Assembly: GCA_963930655.1 (NCBI GenBank) | Contig: OZ005611.1 | Location: 18,153,001 to 18,217,000, forward strand | Source of the DNA: Myrica gale | Lineage: Eukaryota > Streptophyta > Magnoliopsida > Fagales > Myricaceae | Length of the DNA: 64,000 nt | Reading direction: 5' to 3' | In this document: positions 46,396 through 57,700 of the stretch, in pieces | Numbering within the stretch: the stretch's first letter is position 1 | How the letters are laid out: each line of letters starts with the position of its first letter | Position numbers and translations under genes: made by a program | The notes under the pieces: model-generated | The model's input: only the letters and a program-made list of their open reading frames with translations | Database searches by the model: none | What the model was told of the DNA's origin: nothing

Positions 46396-46782
46396 GGGAC
46401 GAAACTTTTCGTCGCTAAAAAATTATTCATTTTTTATATTCGACAGCTTTCAGCGACAAAAATAATGTTTTAGTGGCGAAAATCTCACTCATCAGCGGCT
46501 AAATGTTTTCGTCGCAAAAAAAAAATTTCCACTAATAACCTTTAGCGACAAAATTCCTATATGTAGGGACGAAAATTTACACCACTTGGTGAAAATTGTT
46601 GTATTGAGTAGGCGCCGGTGTCCTCCTCTGGAACTCCAACGCCAACTGACAGCCCCCTTCTTGTCATTTGTCTAGCTAGTTTCCCCTTATATATTCTATG
46701 GTTGATTTTTTTTCGACGCCTTAGATTGCTTTTGCTCATAGAGACCCTCCTTCGAATTCCTCTCTCTCCCTCTCCGTTTGCT

Positions 46783-48380
46783 TATGATGGATACTCCTCC
46801 AGTGTCGGAGATGGATCAATTAGTTGAAAAAACAAAGGCCTTGACCTGGGGTATGGCACCACCCCCTCGTGGCGTGACCCTGACGAAGCTAAGAATGTAT
46901 CTGGTTTGGTGCTAGTTGCCAGGGTGATAGCAGACCGTGATTTTCCTCTTTCAATGGTAAGGGGTAATCTCTAGAAAGCAAGGTCGTTTGATTCCCAACT
47001 GCAAGTTTTAGAGCTGGCAAGGTTCTTGATCGTCAGCCTTTAAGTGTTAAGGGAAATATGTTGTTGCTTAAACCGTGGCCATCGGGCTTACCGTGGCAAG
47101 AAATAGATCTGACGTTTTGCCCAGTTTGGATCCAAATTCATAGATTTCCTCTGGATAGATCCAATGGCTACACGGCAAAATATGTGTGCTGGAAATTGAA
47201 GACGATCTGACTCGTCGAGTGTTGTGTGTTCCCTATATTCGAGTTCGTGTTATGCTGGACACCACCCGACCTATTCCTCTTGGGTTTTACTCCTCCCACG
47301 GGTTGATCTTGCTCCTATAAAGATCCTATTTAAATATGTGTATCTCCAAGGTTTTTGCTACCGCTGTGTTATTCTGGGCCATCAGCAATCCACTTGTCAA
47401 GAAGTAATAGGTTCCTCGGAGAAGACAGATTATGGTCCTTGGCTGAAAACTACCTCTCCGCTTTCTCGTGGTAAAACCTACAACCCTTTCTCTCATGAGG
47501 AGATGTTCCCTCTGGTAGTGGAGGTAGCTCAACCTGCCCTCCTCACGGCAAGCCCATCAGCACCGGTGAAGAGAACGTTGGAAGCCCCAACTACCATTCA
47601 GGGTACAGGTGTGCCTGATGTGATTGTTCACGCTTCTGCTCATGTTGAGGTGGCACAGGCACTTGAGGTTTATGTCAGTGGACTGTCCCCTGCAACTGAA
47701 GAGAGGCAGAAGACCTCTCTTCCATTACACGCCTGTGAGAAGGAAAATCACCATGCATAACAGAATGCTGGCCAGATGACTTTGGAAATGAAGCTGACAG
47801 GTGCAACATGTCCCTGTTCCAATCAAGTGGGTCTTTCCACGAACAACCTAGGAACTTAGATCCACAACGGCTCTAAGAGCACGTGCCATTGTTAAAGGAA
47901 AGCCTTCAGGAACAGGTTGGGTCTATGACTACTCCTTCTTTGCTGTCTTTTCATTGTGCAGAGAAACCTTCTTGTGGTCCCACCGAAAGTGGGCTTTTAT
48001 CACAATTCGTAAGACCCATAGGCAGCCCTATTTCCCTGGAGACCCAAGAACCCTCCCAAAGCCCAGTGGTTGTATCTAGCCCCACTCCTGCGTTAAACCC
48101 ACAACCTCCTCCAGCTACTGGACATCGTCAACCATTTGTAGTGCGGAAAAAGAATTTGAGAGGTTCTTTTTTGGCGAGTCTGGTACCAAAGCCTACCATG
48201 CCTCTGAAACGTGTATTATTGTAGGGTATGGTGACTCTTCCGAAGGCCAAATGTCCTTTTGTTGAATCACTGTCTGTGGAGGATGAGCTTGTCAATACAA
48301 TTAGGGACCTTGTCTTCAGATATGGCTCATACTGGTGATAAGGGCTGAAACGCTTCAAGTCTTCAAATGTAAAGGCGAAA
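46783..48380 (+). pseudogene. LINE copy 2 ORF1 (nucleic-acid-binding protein), broken
   Basis: Opens ATGGATACTCCTCCAG, continuing with MDQLVEKTKALTWGMAPPPRG, which matches the copy 1 start. Later frames carry FCYRCVILGHQQSTC, a CCHC zinc knuckle, around 47350-47400. A Pro-rich C-terminal region with PSAPVKRTLEAP follows (47224-47760, then 47883-48224). Several frameshifts and a stop separate the parts. In the family it binds and chaperones the element RNA. Confidence 0.75.
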
Positions 48381-48513
48381 GGAAAATGTGGAAGCCATGA
48401 GAGTCAATCCAACCAAAAGAAGCACCAGAAATCATTTCCGAGTGATGAAACTGATGTTGTTGCAACTTCAAAGGCCAGGGAGGCGGGCCCTAACATGCCC
48501 CCCCCCCTCCGCC

Positions 48514-49600
48514 ATGAGACTGTTATTTTGGAATTGTCGCGGTTTCCACCGCCTCGTGGCCGTTCGTCACCTCAGGGAGGAGGTGCGGCAGCACCTCCCT
48601 GAAATTTTCTACCTTTCTGAGACTAAATCTAATGATGTTAATCGTCGTATTTTGAATTTGGACTGTGTTCTTTTTGTAGAAGTGCCCCCACGTGGTAGGA
48701 AGGATAGATTGTGTGTGATGTGGCAACAGGGCGTTATTTTAGAGGTCTTTTCTCTTGTAGCCATTTTGTTAATCCCATTGTACGTTCTGACCCTTCAGGG
48801 CAGCCTTGCCTACTATCTTTTGTTTATGGCCCAACTGATTGGAATGACAAATCACAATTCTGGTATGATTTGGAGAGTAGTGGTAGTGGTTTTTCTGGTC
48901 CATGGTTATGTATTGGAGATTTTAATGTCATTCTCACTCAGCAAGACAAATGGGAAGGGCGCTCAGTGAGTAATACATCTCTTACGGGTTACTTGAACAA
49001 ATTTCTTTGGCAGGCTGGTATGATTTACCTTGGTTTTGTGGGGAACCCAAATATCTGGACCAATCGTCGCGAAGGACGAGGTTTAATTATGGAACGTCTG
49101 GATAGGGGTTTCGGGAATGGGGAATGGCGGCAATTGTTTCCTCGCACCACAGTGAAGCATCTATTAAGAATGCCTCCGATCATGAGCCTATTTTGTTAGA
49201 CACCGAAGGCGATAATGATCGTTGTCCCCGACCTTTCAGATTTGAAGTTTTCTGGGCTCAAGATCGTCGCAATGAAGAGGTGGTAACTCAAGCTTGGCAG
49301 CTCGATACAAGGGGCTCTCTAGCCTACGTCATGTGCCAGCGCCTTAAGGCTATTGAGGCAGCCTTAAGAAATTGGAACAGGATCGTGTTTGGGAATGTTA
49401 AACAAAAAAATGGAAGATTGCAACAGGAGCTTGACGAGGTGCAATGACAAGTGAATTTGCTGGGAGGGGAACCGTGGATAACGGCTAAAGAAAGGGAGTC
49501 TGCTTTTTTATTGGAAACTCAAAAGCACGAGGAAACTCTATGGCGTTCTAAATCTCGCATTACTTAGCTTCGAACACTGGATCATAATAATTTTTTTTTC
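48514..49600 (+). pseudogene. LINE copy 2 ORF2, endonuclease domain, broken
   Basis: Begins MRLLFWNCRG at ATG 48514, the classic opening of the plant LINE endonuclease with its catalytic Asn. Then come HLPEIFYLSETK (catalytic Glu), a frame change near 48710, CIGDFNVILTQQDK (catalytic GDFN), GFVGNPNIWTNRR and ERLDRGFGN, with a further frame change before SDHEPILLD near 49180. It is a closer match to a working domain than copy 1, but still dead. Confidence 0.85.
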
Positions 49601-49755
49601 ATATTTCGACTCTTACCCGTAGACGTCAAAATTGTATTAAGGCCATACAAGACCAATCGGACGCTTGGCTGAAGGACAGATCGACTATTGGAGCTCACGC
49701 AGAGGAATATTTCAAAGGTATCTTTGCTGGGCAACGTGCAAATTTTACTCATAAT

Positions 49756-51880
49756 ATGGAGGGGCTGATCATAGAGGTAATTACTTCTAAAGACAATGCA
49801 TCTTTATGTTCTGTTCCAGATGAAATGGAGATACGGGTTGCTATTAAAAGTATTGGTGGAACAAAGGCTCCCAGATCTAACAGCTTCCCGTCATTTTATC
49901 AGCGGTATTGGGCGTCGATGGGTATAGAAGTAACTCGCATGGTCCAATCCTTTTTCACTAATGGTTACTTATTACGTGAGTTTAATCATACTTTTATTGC
50001 ATTGATCCCTAAGGTTGATGCTTCTCTCAAAATATCTCAATTTAGACACATTAGTTTGTGCAACGTTAGCTATAAGATTATCTCCAAAATCTTGTCTAAC
50101 CTTCTTAAAGGGATGCTGCCTAAACTGATTTCTCACACTCAAAATGTCTTTGTCCCTCTTCCCAATATTCAAGATAATCTCATTTTGGTCCAAGAGATCA
50201 TGCAGTTCTTTAAAAAAATGACGGGGAGGGCTTCTTGCAGTCAAGGTTGATATGGAGAAAGCCTATGACAAGGTTGATTGGGCTTTTCTTAATGCGATTA
50301 TGTGTGCTTTCGGTTTTCATAATACTTAGTGTAGATGGATTTATCAATGTATATCCACTGTCTCTTTTTCCATCCTTCTTAATGGATCCCCACATTTTTT
50401 TCGACCGCGTTGTGGACTTAAACAAGGTGACCCTCTCTCACCCTTCCTTTTTGTGTTGGTCATAGAAATATTGACTAGACTCATTATGCGGGAGGAGGCT
50501 TGGGGTACGCTCCACATGGTTAAAGTAGCCTAGTGAGCTCCGCCCATTACTAATGTGCTCTTTACAGATGATATTATGTTATTTTGTCGAGCGAACCTAG
50601 GTGAAGTGCGACAGTTGAGAGATTTCATAAGCACCTTTGCGCAATGTTCTGGGCATGTCATTAATCCACAGAAATATTTGCTTCAATTCAGTAAAAATAT
50701 TGATTCGGATAGTCAGGCTCAAATAGTGAATATTATAAGGATTCACCAAGTTACAGATCAGGGTTCTTATTTAGGTGCACCACTCACCATCCCGAGATCT
50801 AGAAAACTGGTTTGTAGGGAAGTACAAGAGAAGATTGTTAACAGACTTACAGGGTGGAAAGCACGTGCTCTTTCTCAAGTTGGTCGTATCATATTATTGA
50901 AATCAGTGGCACAAGCTATTCCTTCTTATTTAATATCTGTCTTTCTCCTTCCGAAGAGTATTAATAGGCATCTGGACATCCATAGGAAAATTTTTTGGTG
51001 GGGTTTTGATCAGGATACCAGAGATTTCACCCAAAATCTTAGGAGAGCATTTGTCGCCCGAAAGAGTGGAGGATTGGGTCTTTGGCGTATGGAGGATTTG
51101 AATAGAGCCCTGGTTGCAAATAGGGGTTGGGAGCTGATGGCGAATAAGAATTGTTTGTGGGTGAAGGCTATTACCACCAAGTACTGCTATGGAACTAATC
51201 TGCTCCAAGCCCGACTTACCCATGGTGCTTTTTGGTTTTGGCAAAGTGTATTTTATACTCGTGAGATAGTTGCTGCGGGTTTTTGTTGGGCAATCACATC
51301 AGGAAGTCGTCTTAATATCTGGACCTCTCCTTGGGTTCCAGGAGTGGAGGAGTTTAATCCTAGACTAAAATGGGGTGCCACGGCCTCTAGGCACTTGAAT
51401 TACGTAAGTGATCTCATAGATCAGAATTCGAACACTTGGAAGGTGACGTTGGTGAGGTCCCTTTTTAAAGACCAATATGCCACGACATATCTCAATATTC
51501 CTATTAATCAGTCTCTCATTGCAGATACCCCACGTTGGATTATTTCGTCTAGATGGGTCATTTCTGTTAAAGAAGCTTATCTCCAGGATCAGGGTCATCG
51601 TTTTGGCGATCCGGGTGATATTTCTTCGCAAGAATGGCGAAAAATCTCAAAGCTCAAAATCCAACATAGATTGCGTCTTCTTTTTTGGAAAGTGGCAGCG
51701 AAAGCTCTACCAATGGGAAGTGGACCTGTAATAAGAGATAACATGTGCCCCTTTTGTTATTTGGCAGATGAGCCACTAGAATATTTGTTTTTAGACTGTT
51801 GGATAAGATCCCATCTCTGGCGCATGGGGCCATGGCCAATACATACGGAAGGCTTAATGGGACTTCCCATACATTCTTAG
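49756..51880 (+). pseudogene. LINE copy 2 ORF2, reverse transcriptase and zf-RVT, broken
   Basis: The frame at 49756-50250 carries GGTKAPRSNSFPSFYQRYW, FIALIPKVDASLKISQFRHI and SLCNVSYKIISKIL. Frame changes follow around VDMEKAYDKVDW (50248-50285) and the GLKQGDPLSP-like box (50415-50450). The frame at 50555-51880 contains the catalytic FTDDIMLF, intact in both Asp, then GSYLGAPLTIPRSRK, GWKARALSQVGRI, SGGLGLWRMED and a zf-RVT region (LKIQHRLRLLFWKVAAKALP, CPFCYLADEPLEYLFLDC). It is the best-preserved LINE segment in the window. Confidence 0.88.
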
Positions 51881-51892
51881 CTCAAATTTATT

Positions 51893-52594
51893 TTGGATGC
51901 TGGTAATTTGCCCAGTAATAGAAGAGATGAATGGTCGAGGATGATGTTGGCTATTGCTATTACACTCGATACCATTTGGACTGTTCGAAATCACATTTTA
52001 CATGAGAATTTCAAGCTGAACCTGTTGGAGCTTGTTCGTTTAATTAAGAGAAGATACGTCGCTCATTGTAATGTGTGGTATCATGAGGATAATATGGTTA
52101 GACTTTCGTGGACCCCTTCGCCGAACAGTACAATCGGTACTACGAAGATTAATTATGATGCCGCTCTCCATGGAACATGGATTAGTATTGCTGCGGTTTG
52201 CTGCAATTGGAAAGGTGAGATCATTAAAGCCCTTATGCGAAGATTTGCTGGCACAGAGGTAATCAAAGGCGAGGCTCGCGCAGCTCGTTTGGCTTGCTCA
52301 CTCGCAGAAGATTTAGTTTTGACGGAGACTATTTTGGAAGGGAACACACAAGAGTTGATAAACCAAGTGGAGTCTCTGGATATTCCTCCAGAGTGGATGA
52401 TAGAAGGTGAAGTAGTGACCATTAGAGCTCAATTAAGAAGAAATCCTCACTAGCAGTTTTGGTGGATTCCGAGAGAGGGAAACCTGATGGCTCATCATCT
52501 TGCTAGATGCGGACTTTCCAATATATGCCTTGAGGATATAACAGCAGAGGACTGCCCTTTATATATTTCTCTTTGTGATTCCTCTGTTATTTAA
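51893..52594 (+). pseudogene. LINE copy 2 RNase H-like C-terminal domain
   Basis: A 186-residue frame (51893-52453) gives AIAITLDTIWTVRNHILHENF, then an RNase H-like fold with KINYDAAL, EARAARLACSLAEDL and ILEGNTQELINQVESLDIP. After a stop (TAG at 52451-52453) the text continues PREGNLMAHHLARCGLS to a stop near 52592. The first Asp is kept in NYDAAL. It served as the reference for recognising the split RNase H of copy 1. Confidence 0.8.
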
Positions 52595-52644
52595 TGCAGG
52601 GCGTCTGTGTTTCATGTTACTTAGGTTGTGTTTGTGTTGAAAAA

Positions 52645-53178
52645 ATTTTGGTATTGGATTTTGTGTTGGTATTGGGTTTAGTGAAAAAGTGGAGAGAGGT
52701 AATTTTTTATATTTTTTTATAGGAAAGATAGATTATATTGTAATATTTTATTGTAAATTGGTGAAAAATATTGTGATATTTTTGGTGCAAACGCACCCTT
52801 AGAAATAAAAAGAATATAAACTCATGGCTCACTCTAACCCAAAAGAATGAAAATAAATGAAGAGAGAGAGAGAGTTGCTAGGGCTTGTTGAATGATCTTT
52901 CAAATCTTGTGCAAAAGTTGTTTATTTCTCCCTCCTTGAGTGTTTTTTAAATAATCGGATCAAATTTTATGGCTGTTGGGGTGCATTTAATGTGAAAAGA
53001 GCGGTTTGAAAATTTGAAATGTGGTCTGTCTAAATGTCAGCTCCGCCAAAATGAGTGGACTCATATCAAAGAAGGTTGACTCAATTGTCCAATTATGCAA
53101 TTTGAGTTATCAGGCGCTGGCAAGGTGTCCACAAGTAGATGTCAAACTTCAATTTTCAGGTAGTTGTCTCTTCCAATC
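52645..53178. other. Spacer, nothing recognised
   Basis: AT-rich sequence with a GA microsatellite at about 52860-52873. No gene, RNA or transposon end could be supported. Confidence 0.55.
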
Positions 53179-53192
53179 AAGCGTTGGTTCAT

Positions 53193-54112
53193 TCTCTCTC
53201 TCTCCCTCATTTCGCTGCTTTCCTTAACGGCTAATATCTCACGGTCAGCACTTCTTAACAAACGCCCTTTCTCTCTCAAACCCCCGGCCCCTCTCTGGTT
53301 TCCCCATCCACCCCGCCCCCCTACGGAGGAGGGGGGAGCTACGGCTCTCTCCACCCCCTCCTCCTTTTTTCCTTTCTTTTCCCCTCCTCCATCTTCTCTC
53401 TCCCTTTCTCTTTTCCGATCGGTTTGGTCTCTCCGGTTGTGGTTTGTTTTGGCATGTTTTGGTGTTTTTTTTTCAGGGACTTTCTTCTTGCTTTTCGGTG
53501 GTTTCCGCTTCTTCCAAGGGGACACGCGTCGTCTGGCGGGTCTCAGAAGGTGTTGCACATCAGAACCCCGGCGGCCCGTCACTCCCAGGCCGGCGCGTGT
53601 TGGTCCACGCGCCCCACACGGTGCGCGTGGATCTCACGCGCCGATTGCTGTTGGCGCGCGTGCGGGCCCCTCCGGCCCCCGCCCTCTTCCACTTTTCGCC
53701 GGCCTGGACTCAGCGGACGATGACCTCCATTTTCCGCCGTTCCGCCTTCCTTCGGCCACCGCCCGCCGCCGCCCGCCGCCTGACCGATCGGAAATAACCC
53801 TGTTTGGGGCGGCCCATTTGTTTAGCGCTTGGTTTATTTTCCGCTTTCGCCCATTAGGGCCTGCCTCACTGTTTAAGGCTGCTTTTGTTATTTTCCTATG
53901 TTTTCTGTTTCTCTGGCCTCTGTGGCTTGTCTGGCTTCTGTGGCTGGTCCGTCCCTTCGGGGACTTTGTAAAGCCTTTCAGTAGGCTCTGCTTGTTGGGT
54001 CGCCGCCTCCTTGGAGGGTCTGGTATTCCCGTTAGAGCGCATCCGCTGTATTTTGATCCACCGTGATGAAATACAGATATCCGATAATTTAGTGATTAAA
54101 AAAAAAAACAAA
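53193..54112 (+). mobile_element. GC-rich poly-A retroposon of unknown family, 0.92 kb
   Basis: A perfect 14-bp direct repeat AAGCGTTGGTTCAT flanks it (53179-53192, 54113-54126), and an A-rich tail (54098-54112) precedes the right copy: the signature of LINE-driven retroposition. The body is strongly GC- and CT-rich for its first 600 bp (CTCTCTCTCTCCC, CCCCTCCTCC, GCCGCCCGCCGCCGCCCGCC), then changes to a T-rich 3' part. No LINE protein motif, no tRNA-like box and no intact gene are visible. The frame at 53164-54066 crosses the target duplication and lacks an ATG start. It may be a LINE-derived non-autonomous element or a processed RNA copy. Confidence 0.8.
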
Positions 54113-54126
54113 AAGCGTTGGTTCAT

Positions 54127-54789
54127 ATGTCTGTAGATTTTATAGAGTCGACTCATTCGTTGTGTGGTGTCAACTCATTTGGACTTCACAAGAGTCTTTA
54201 GCGTATTATATTACCTTCAAAGTGAATTTTAACATATTTCAAGCTTATAATTTGATGTAGATTCAACCAATTCATTTGAAACTCATTATAATTGTTTGTA
54301 ATTATCAAAACCAATTATACAAGTTTAGATAAGAAAGTTAGTAGTTGATCTTATCTCAATATCTTGTAAGCCTTTATAAAGTATTTCTCATGAATAATAA
54401 GCACCATATTCCCTAAGGTATTTCTCAACTGTAAACCGTCCTTACGAGCTTTTGTTGCCTAGAAGAAACCAACCCTTGTTAAATTCTAATGGCAGGCCAT
54501 CCAAAGTCTGGAAAACCAGTTTTCAAACGACCATCAAGGGTTCCCACACAAAGGGAAGGTTTGTCCACTTACTACTTTTCCTTGTGTTTGTGCCCCTCTA
54601 TATATAAACCACAAATCTTATTTCTGTCTTTTTACCCCTCCCTTGAGAGATTTTTAGTATAGAAAATCCATTTCACCGCTAATACCAGGCATGATGTTCA
54701 ACACGTATAAAAGAAGAAACTTTCATTAGTACCTACAAAGGTTGAGTTCCTCTAGTATATATATATATGAATGTCAAGTTGACACATTT
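54127..54789. other. Region downstream of the IAR1-type gene
   Basis: AT-rich DNA following the stop codon of the - strand transporter gene. It should hold that gene's 3' untranslated region and terminator. No clear single polyadenylation signal could be chosen. A TA run lies at 54758-54769. Confidence 0.5.
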
Positions 54790-57700
54790 TCATTCTACAA
54801 GGGAAATACACAGCGCAACAGCCATGCCTAGTACCAGTGAGGTTAAATGGATTGCTGTACATTTCAATGTTGAGTTGGCCTTGGTATTCATTTCTGCAAG
54901 CACTCCTGCCACTGCAATGTAAATAAATCCGCCCGCAGTAAATCCCTACAAGATAACATTTCCTTGAGATCACGACACGGAGAAAAAAATTTACCAACAC
55001 ATTCCTTGGCCAATCCTTCTCACCTCGATAAAAGTTGACTGACCCGGATCTTTTCCCAAGAGCAAAGCCTACATCAGCAACAGATTTTCTCTCAAAACTC
55101 TGAGCTATTCTAACAGCACGTATTTTCCGATCCCAAGGAAGACAAACTCACCATTGTAGTTCCTGCTAGTGCTACCAGTGCTGAGAGGAAGTTGAAGAAG
55201 AGAGCTTCGGAGACGCTGAAACCAGACCTCACAAGGATACCAAAATCACCAACCTGCAGAGGGCAGAAGAATCAAATGAACCAAGCTATAAATCAATCTC
55301 TGAGAACAGAAGAAATATAATATCTAGAACTATAACAAAAGTAAAAACAAAAAACTGATAACATCAAGGAGGATGAGGAAAAGCTTCATACTCCTGCTTT
55401 CAAATTTTCATTGTTACCACCTATCTCCACTTTCTTATCTCTCTCTCTCTCTCCCCCCCCCCCCACCAAAATCCTCCTCCTCCCCTTCAGTAATCAAATG
55501 TCTCTCTAGTTCTGGACTTTGGAAGTCGCAGGAATCCCTAGTCAGTCATCAAAAAAAAAAGGAAGACTGTTAATAATCTGCCGGACGGAGGGACGTGTTT
55601 TTAACGAAAACCTTACCACAGGAATTAATTTGCAACTTTATTTTATCTCAGGGACTAATTTGTGACTTTCTTATATCACAGGAACTGTGGGTGCATTTAC
55701 GCCTAATATTAATTAGCAGTCTTCAGTCTTCCTTTTTCGTTTTTAAGGGGTGATCAGTGATTCCTGCAACTGCCAAAATCCAGAACGAGAGAGACATTTA
55801 ACCACTGAAGGGGAAGAGGAGGAGGAGAATTTGGGGGGGAGAGAGAGGGATAAGATAAGAAAGTTGAGATAGGTGGGAACATAATGAAAATTTGTAAAGC
55901 AGGAATATAAGGACACATAGTAGACAAAGAGTACATCTGCACCACGAAACAGTTGTTTTGTTTGTAACTAACTGCTGGTAGTCACTTCTACATGCTACAT
56001 GGCAATCAGACATGAAAACAAAGAAACAAGCATCCACTAGGGAGCCGATGTTAAAGACGCCAACAGAATCCAGAGCTACCATATCTCCAGCCAAAGTAAA
56101 TGCACGATAATTTCTCAATGTCTCGTGCACCTTGGTTATGCTGCCCTTCACGAGACTAGAGGCCCAAAAGAAACTCAGAATCACTCCTTCCTCAAATGGA
56201 CCAAGCAAAAACCTGTTAAGTGTTCTCATAAACAAAGACAAATTCATTATTCCCTATTCTTTTTCTTTTTGAGGGGGAGGGAAGTATCGTCCAAGACTTA
56301 CAAAAGACTAAACAATACAGCTACGACTCCTGCCTAAAAGCTCCATTCTCCCGCAGGCCACATAACTAGGTCATGGCAAGGCCCATAGTCCAAATGAAGA
56401 TATGCACATCCAAGTGAGACCCATAGTCCAAATGATGACCACGAAAAGCACACCCAGCACTGCTTGCTTATATCTGTGGCCAGCCCAGGCAAACAGGGCA
56501 TTAATCATAACTATTCATTCAAAGGAATTGGCCAATTGGAACTTCCCTCTTCCGCCAGACTTGGGTATCTATGACTTCAAATCATGGCTCACCTCGATGG
56601 AGGAGAGAACTCCCTTGAACGACAAGAATAGTCAGTTAAACATTCCCGAAGAAACCTCAAGTTGTCATGGCCATAAGCAAGCCTTGAACCAAACAAATCA
56701 GGCCCCATTTACACATCTCCTCTGCTGCCAGACTTGGGCTTCAAGCCTTTAATAGCTTGACCACCTCAAGATCACGACTCTCCCTGATAAACCAACCAAA
56801 AACTCTCTTGAGCCTAACCACACCGAGTTAATCATTCCCAAAAAATAGACTCATGATTCCTGATTAGAGGCAAGCCTAGAATCAACTCACTCTGCTAGAT
56901 TGAAACATATAAAACAAAGTTAACTGTTGGACACACTAAGAGTCTTCAACAAAGACCAAAGCCCACTGCTTGGGTGAGATGAAGGGTTATGCAGAGTTGA
57001 CCTAGGTTCGGTTTAATATACCTTAGTGCTGCTCATTAATCCACAGTTTGGAGATAGCTTGGGAACTCGCTAATGATTTGAACCAACCACAGGAGTAAAT
57101 GGTAGGGTGGATAAAAGCGTTTTTGTTTCTCTCCTCTATACAAAGACAAAATCCAAGCTCAAAGCAAGCACATAAACTAGGAAAAAAGTGCTAGTTGCTA
57201 TATTAGAGAACGACACCCATCCCTAGACAGTTTTCCAATTCCTTTGACGCAAATCATAGACATGTTCTTCCTCCACTACTCTTAAAGTCTAATGGCCAGC
57301 AAGACTATATCTGCTCAAGGAAGTGATGATAGCCAAATCTGCACTTTAATTTCAATAATCAATGTTTTAAAACTCCTTGGAAGTCATTTTGGCTCTTATA
57401 ACACACTTTTCTCATTCCTTTTACTCTCCCGCTCTATGCGGGAATCTAAGATATTACAATTTCTCCCCTTGCGTGGTTGACGTCCTCACCAAGGTCTGCC
57501 AAGGCACATGCTCAGTACCAAGTCGCTCTGGTTCTATTTATAAAGCCCCAAGGACGTGTGAGTCACATCTGCATTGTAATCTCAAAAGGATTAGTCAGTG
57601 TTTCTCTTGAAACTCCTTGGGAGTCATTATAAGATCAAATTTTACCAAGTAACAAACCAATATGGACTTCACTCTTATGTCACTCCTTTCTCACTCTTCC

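Larger units (their letters stand above)
42235..46606. mobile_element. Non-autonomous CACTA transposon carrying a host exon
   Basis: The left end reads CACTACAACAATTTTGATAT. The right end is the inverse with one change, GAAAATTGTTGTATTG. A 3-bp duplication AGT flanks it (42232-42234, 46607-46609). Subterminal arrays of TTTAGCGACGAAA / TTCGTCGCTAAA units fill about 400 bp at the left (42255-42655) and 220 bp at the right (46385-46570), as CACTA elements do. No transposase is present. Inside are a second CACTAC-type end (42972), a palindromic MITE and a CBP60-like exon. Confidence 0.9.
42115..52644 (+). mobile_element. L1-type LINE (copy 2), same family as copy 1, split by a CACTA element
   Basis: The CACTA sits in its 5' untranslated region. 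The left flank (42115-42234: GGAGCTCTCCGTACAGG) resembles the copy 1 leader (AGAGCTCTTTGTACAACC), and the leader resumes at 46607. Then come ORF1 (from ATG near 46783), endonuclease (from ATG at 48514), reverse transcriptase and RNase H, ending near an A tract at 52639-52644. All frames carry stops or frameshifts, but the order is complete. The 5' limit is inferred by similarity only. Confidence 0.75.

Noticed and set aside
53164-54066. 300-codon + strand open frame, with a long open frame opposite
   Set aside because: It has no ATG at its start, crosses the left target duplication of a poly-A retroposon, and its Pro/Arg/Phe-rich text follows the CT/GC-rich base composition. No domain is recognisable.
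55798-56247. 149-codon - strand open frame in an IAR1 intron
   Set aside because: It overlaps one arm of a foldback element and does not match any ZIP transporter segment; flanking IAR1 exons join in phase without it.
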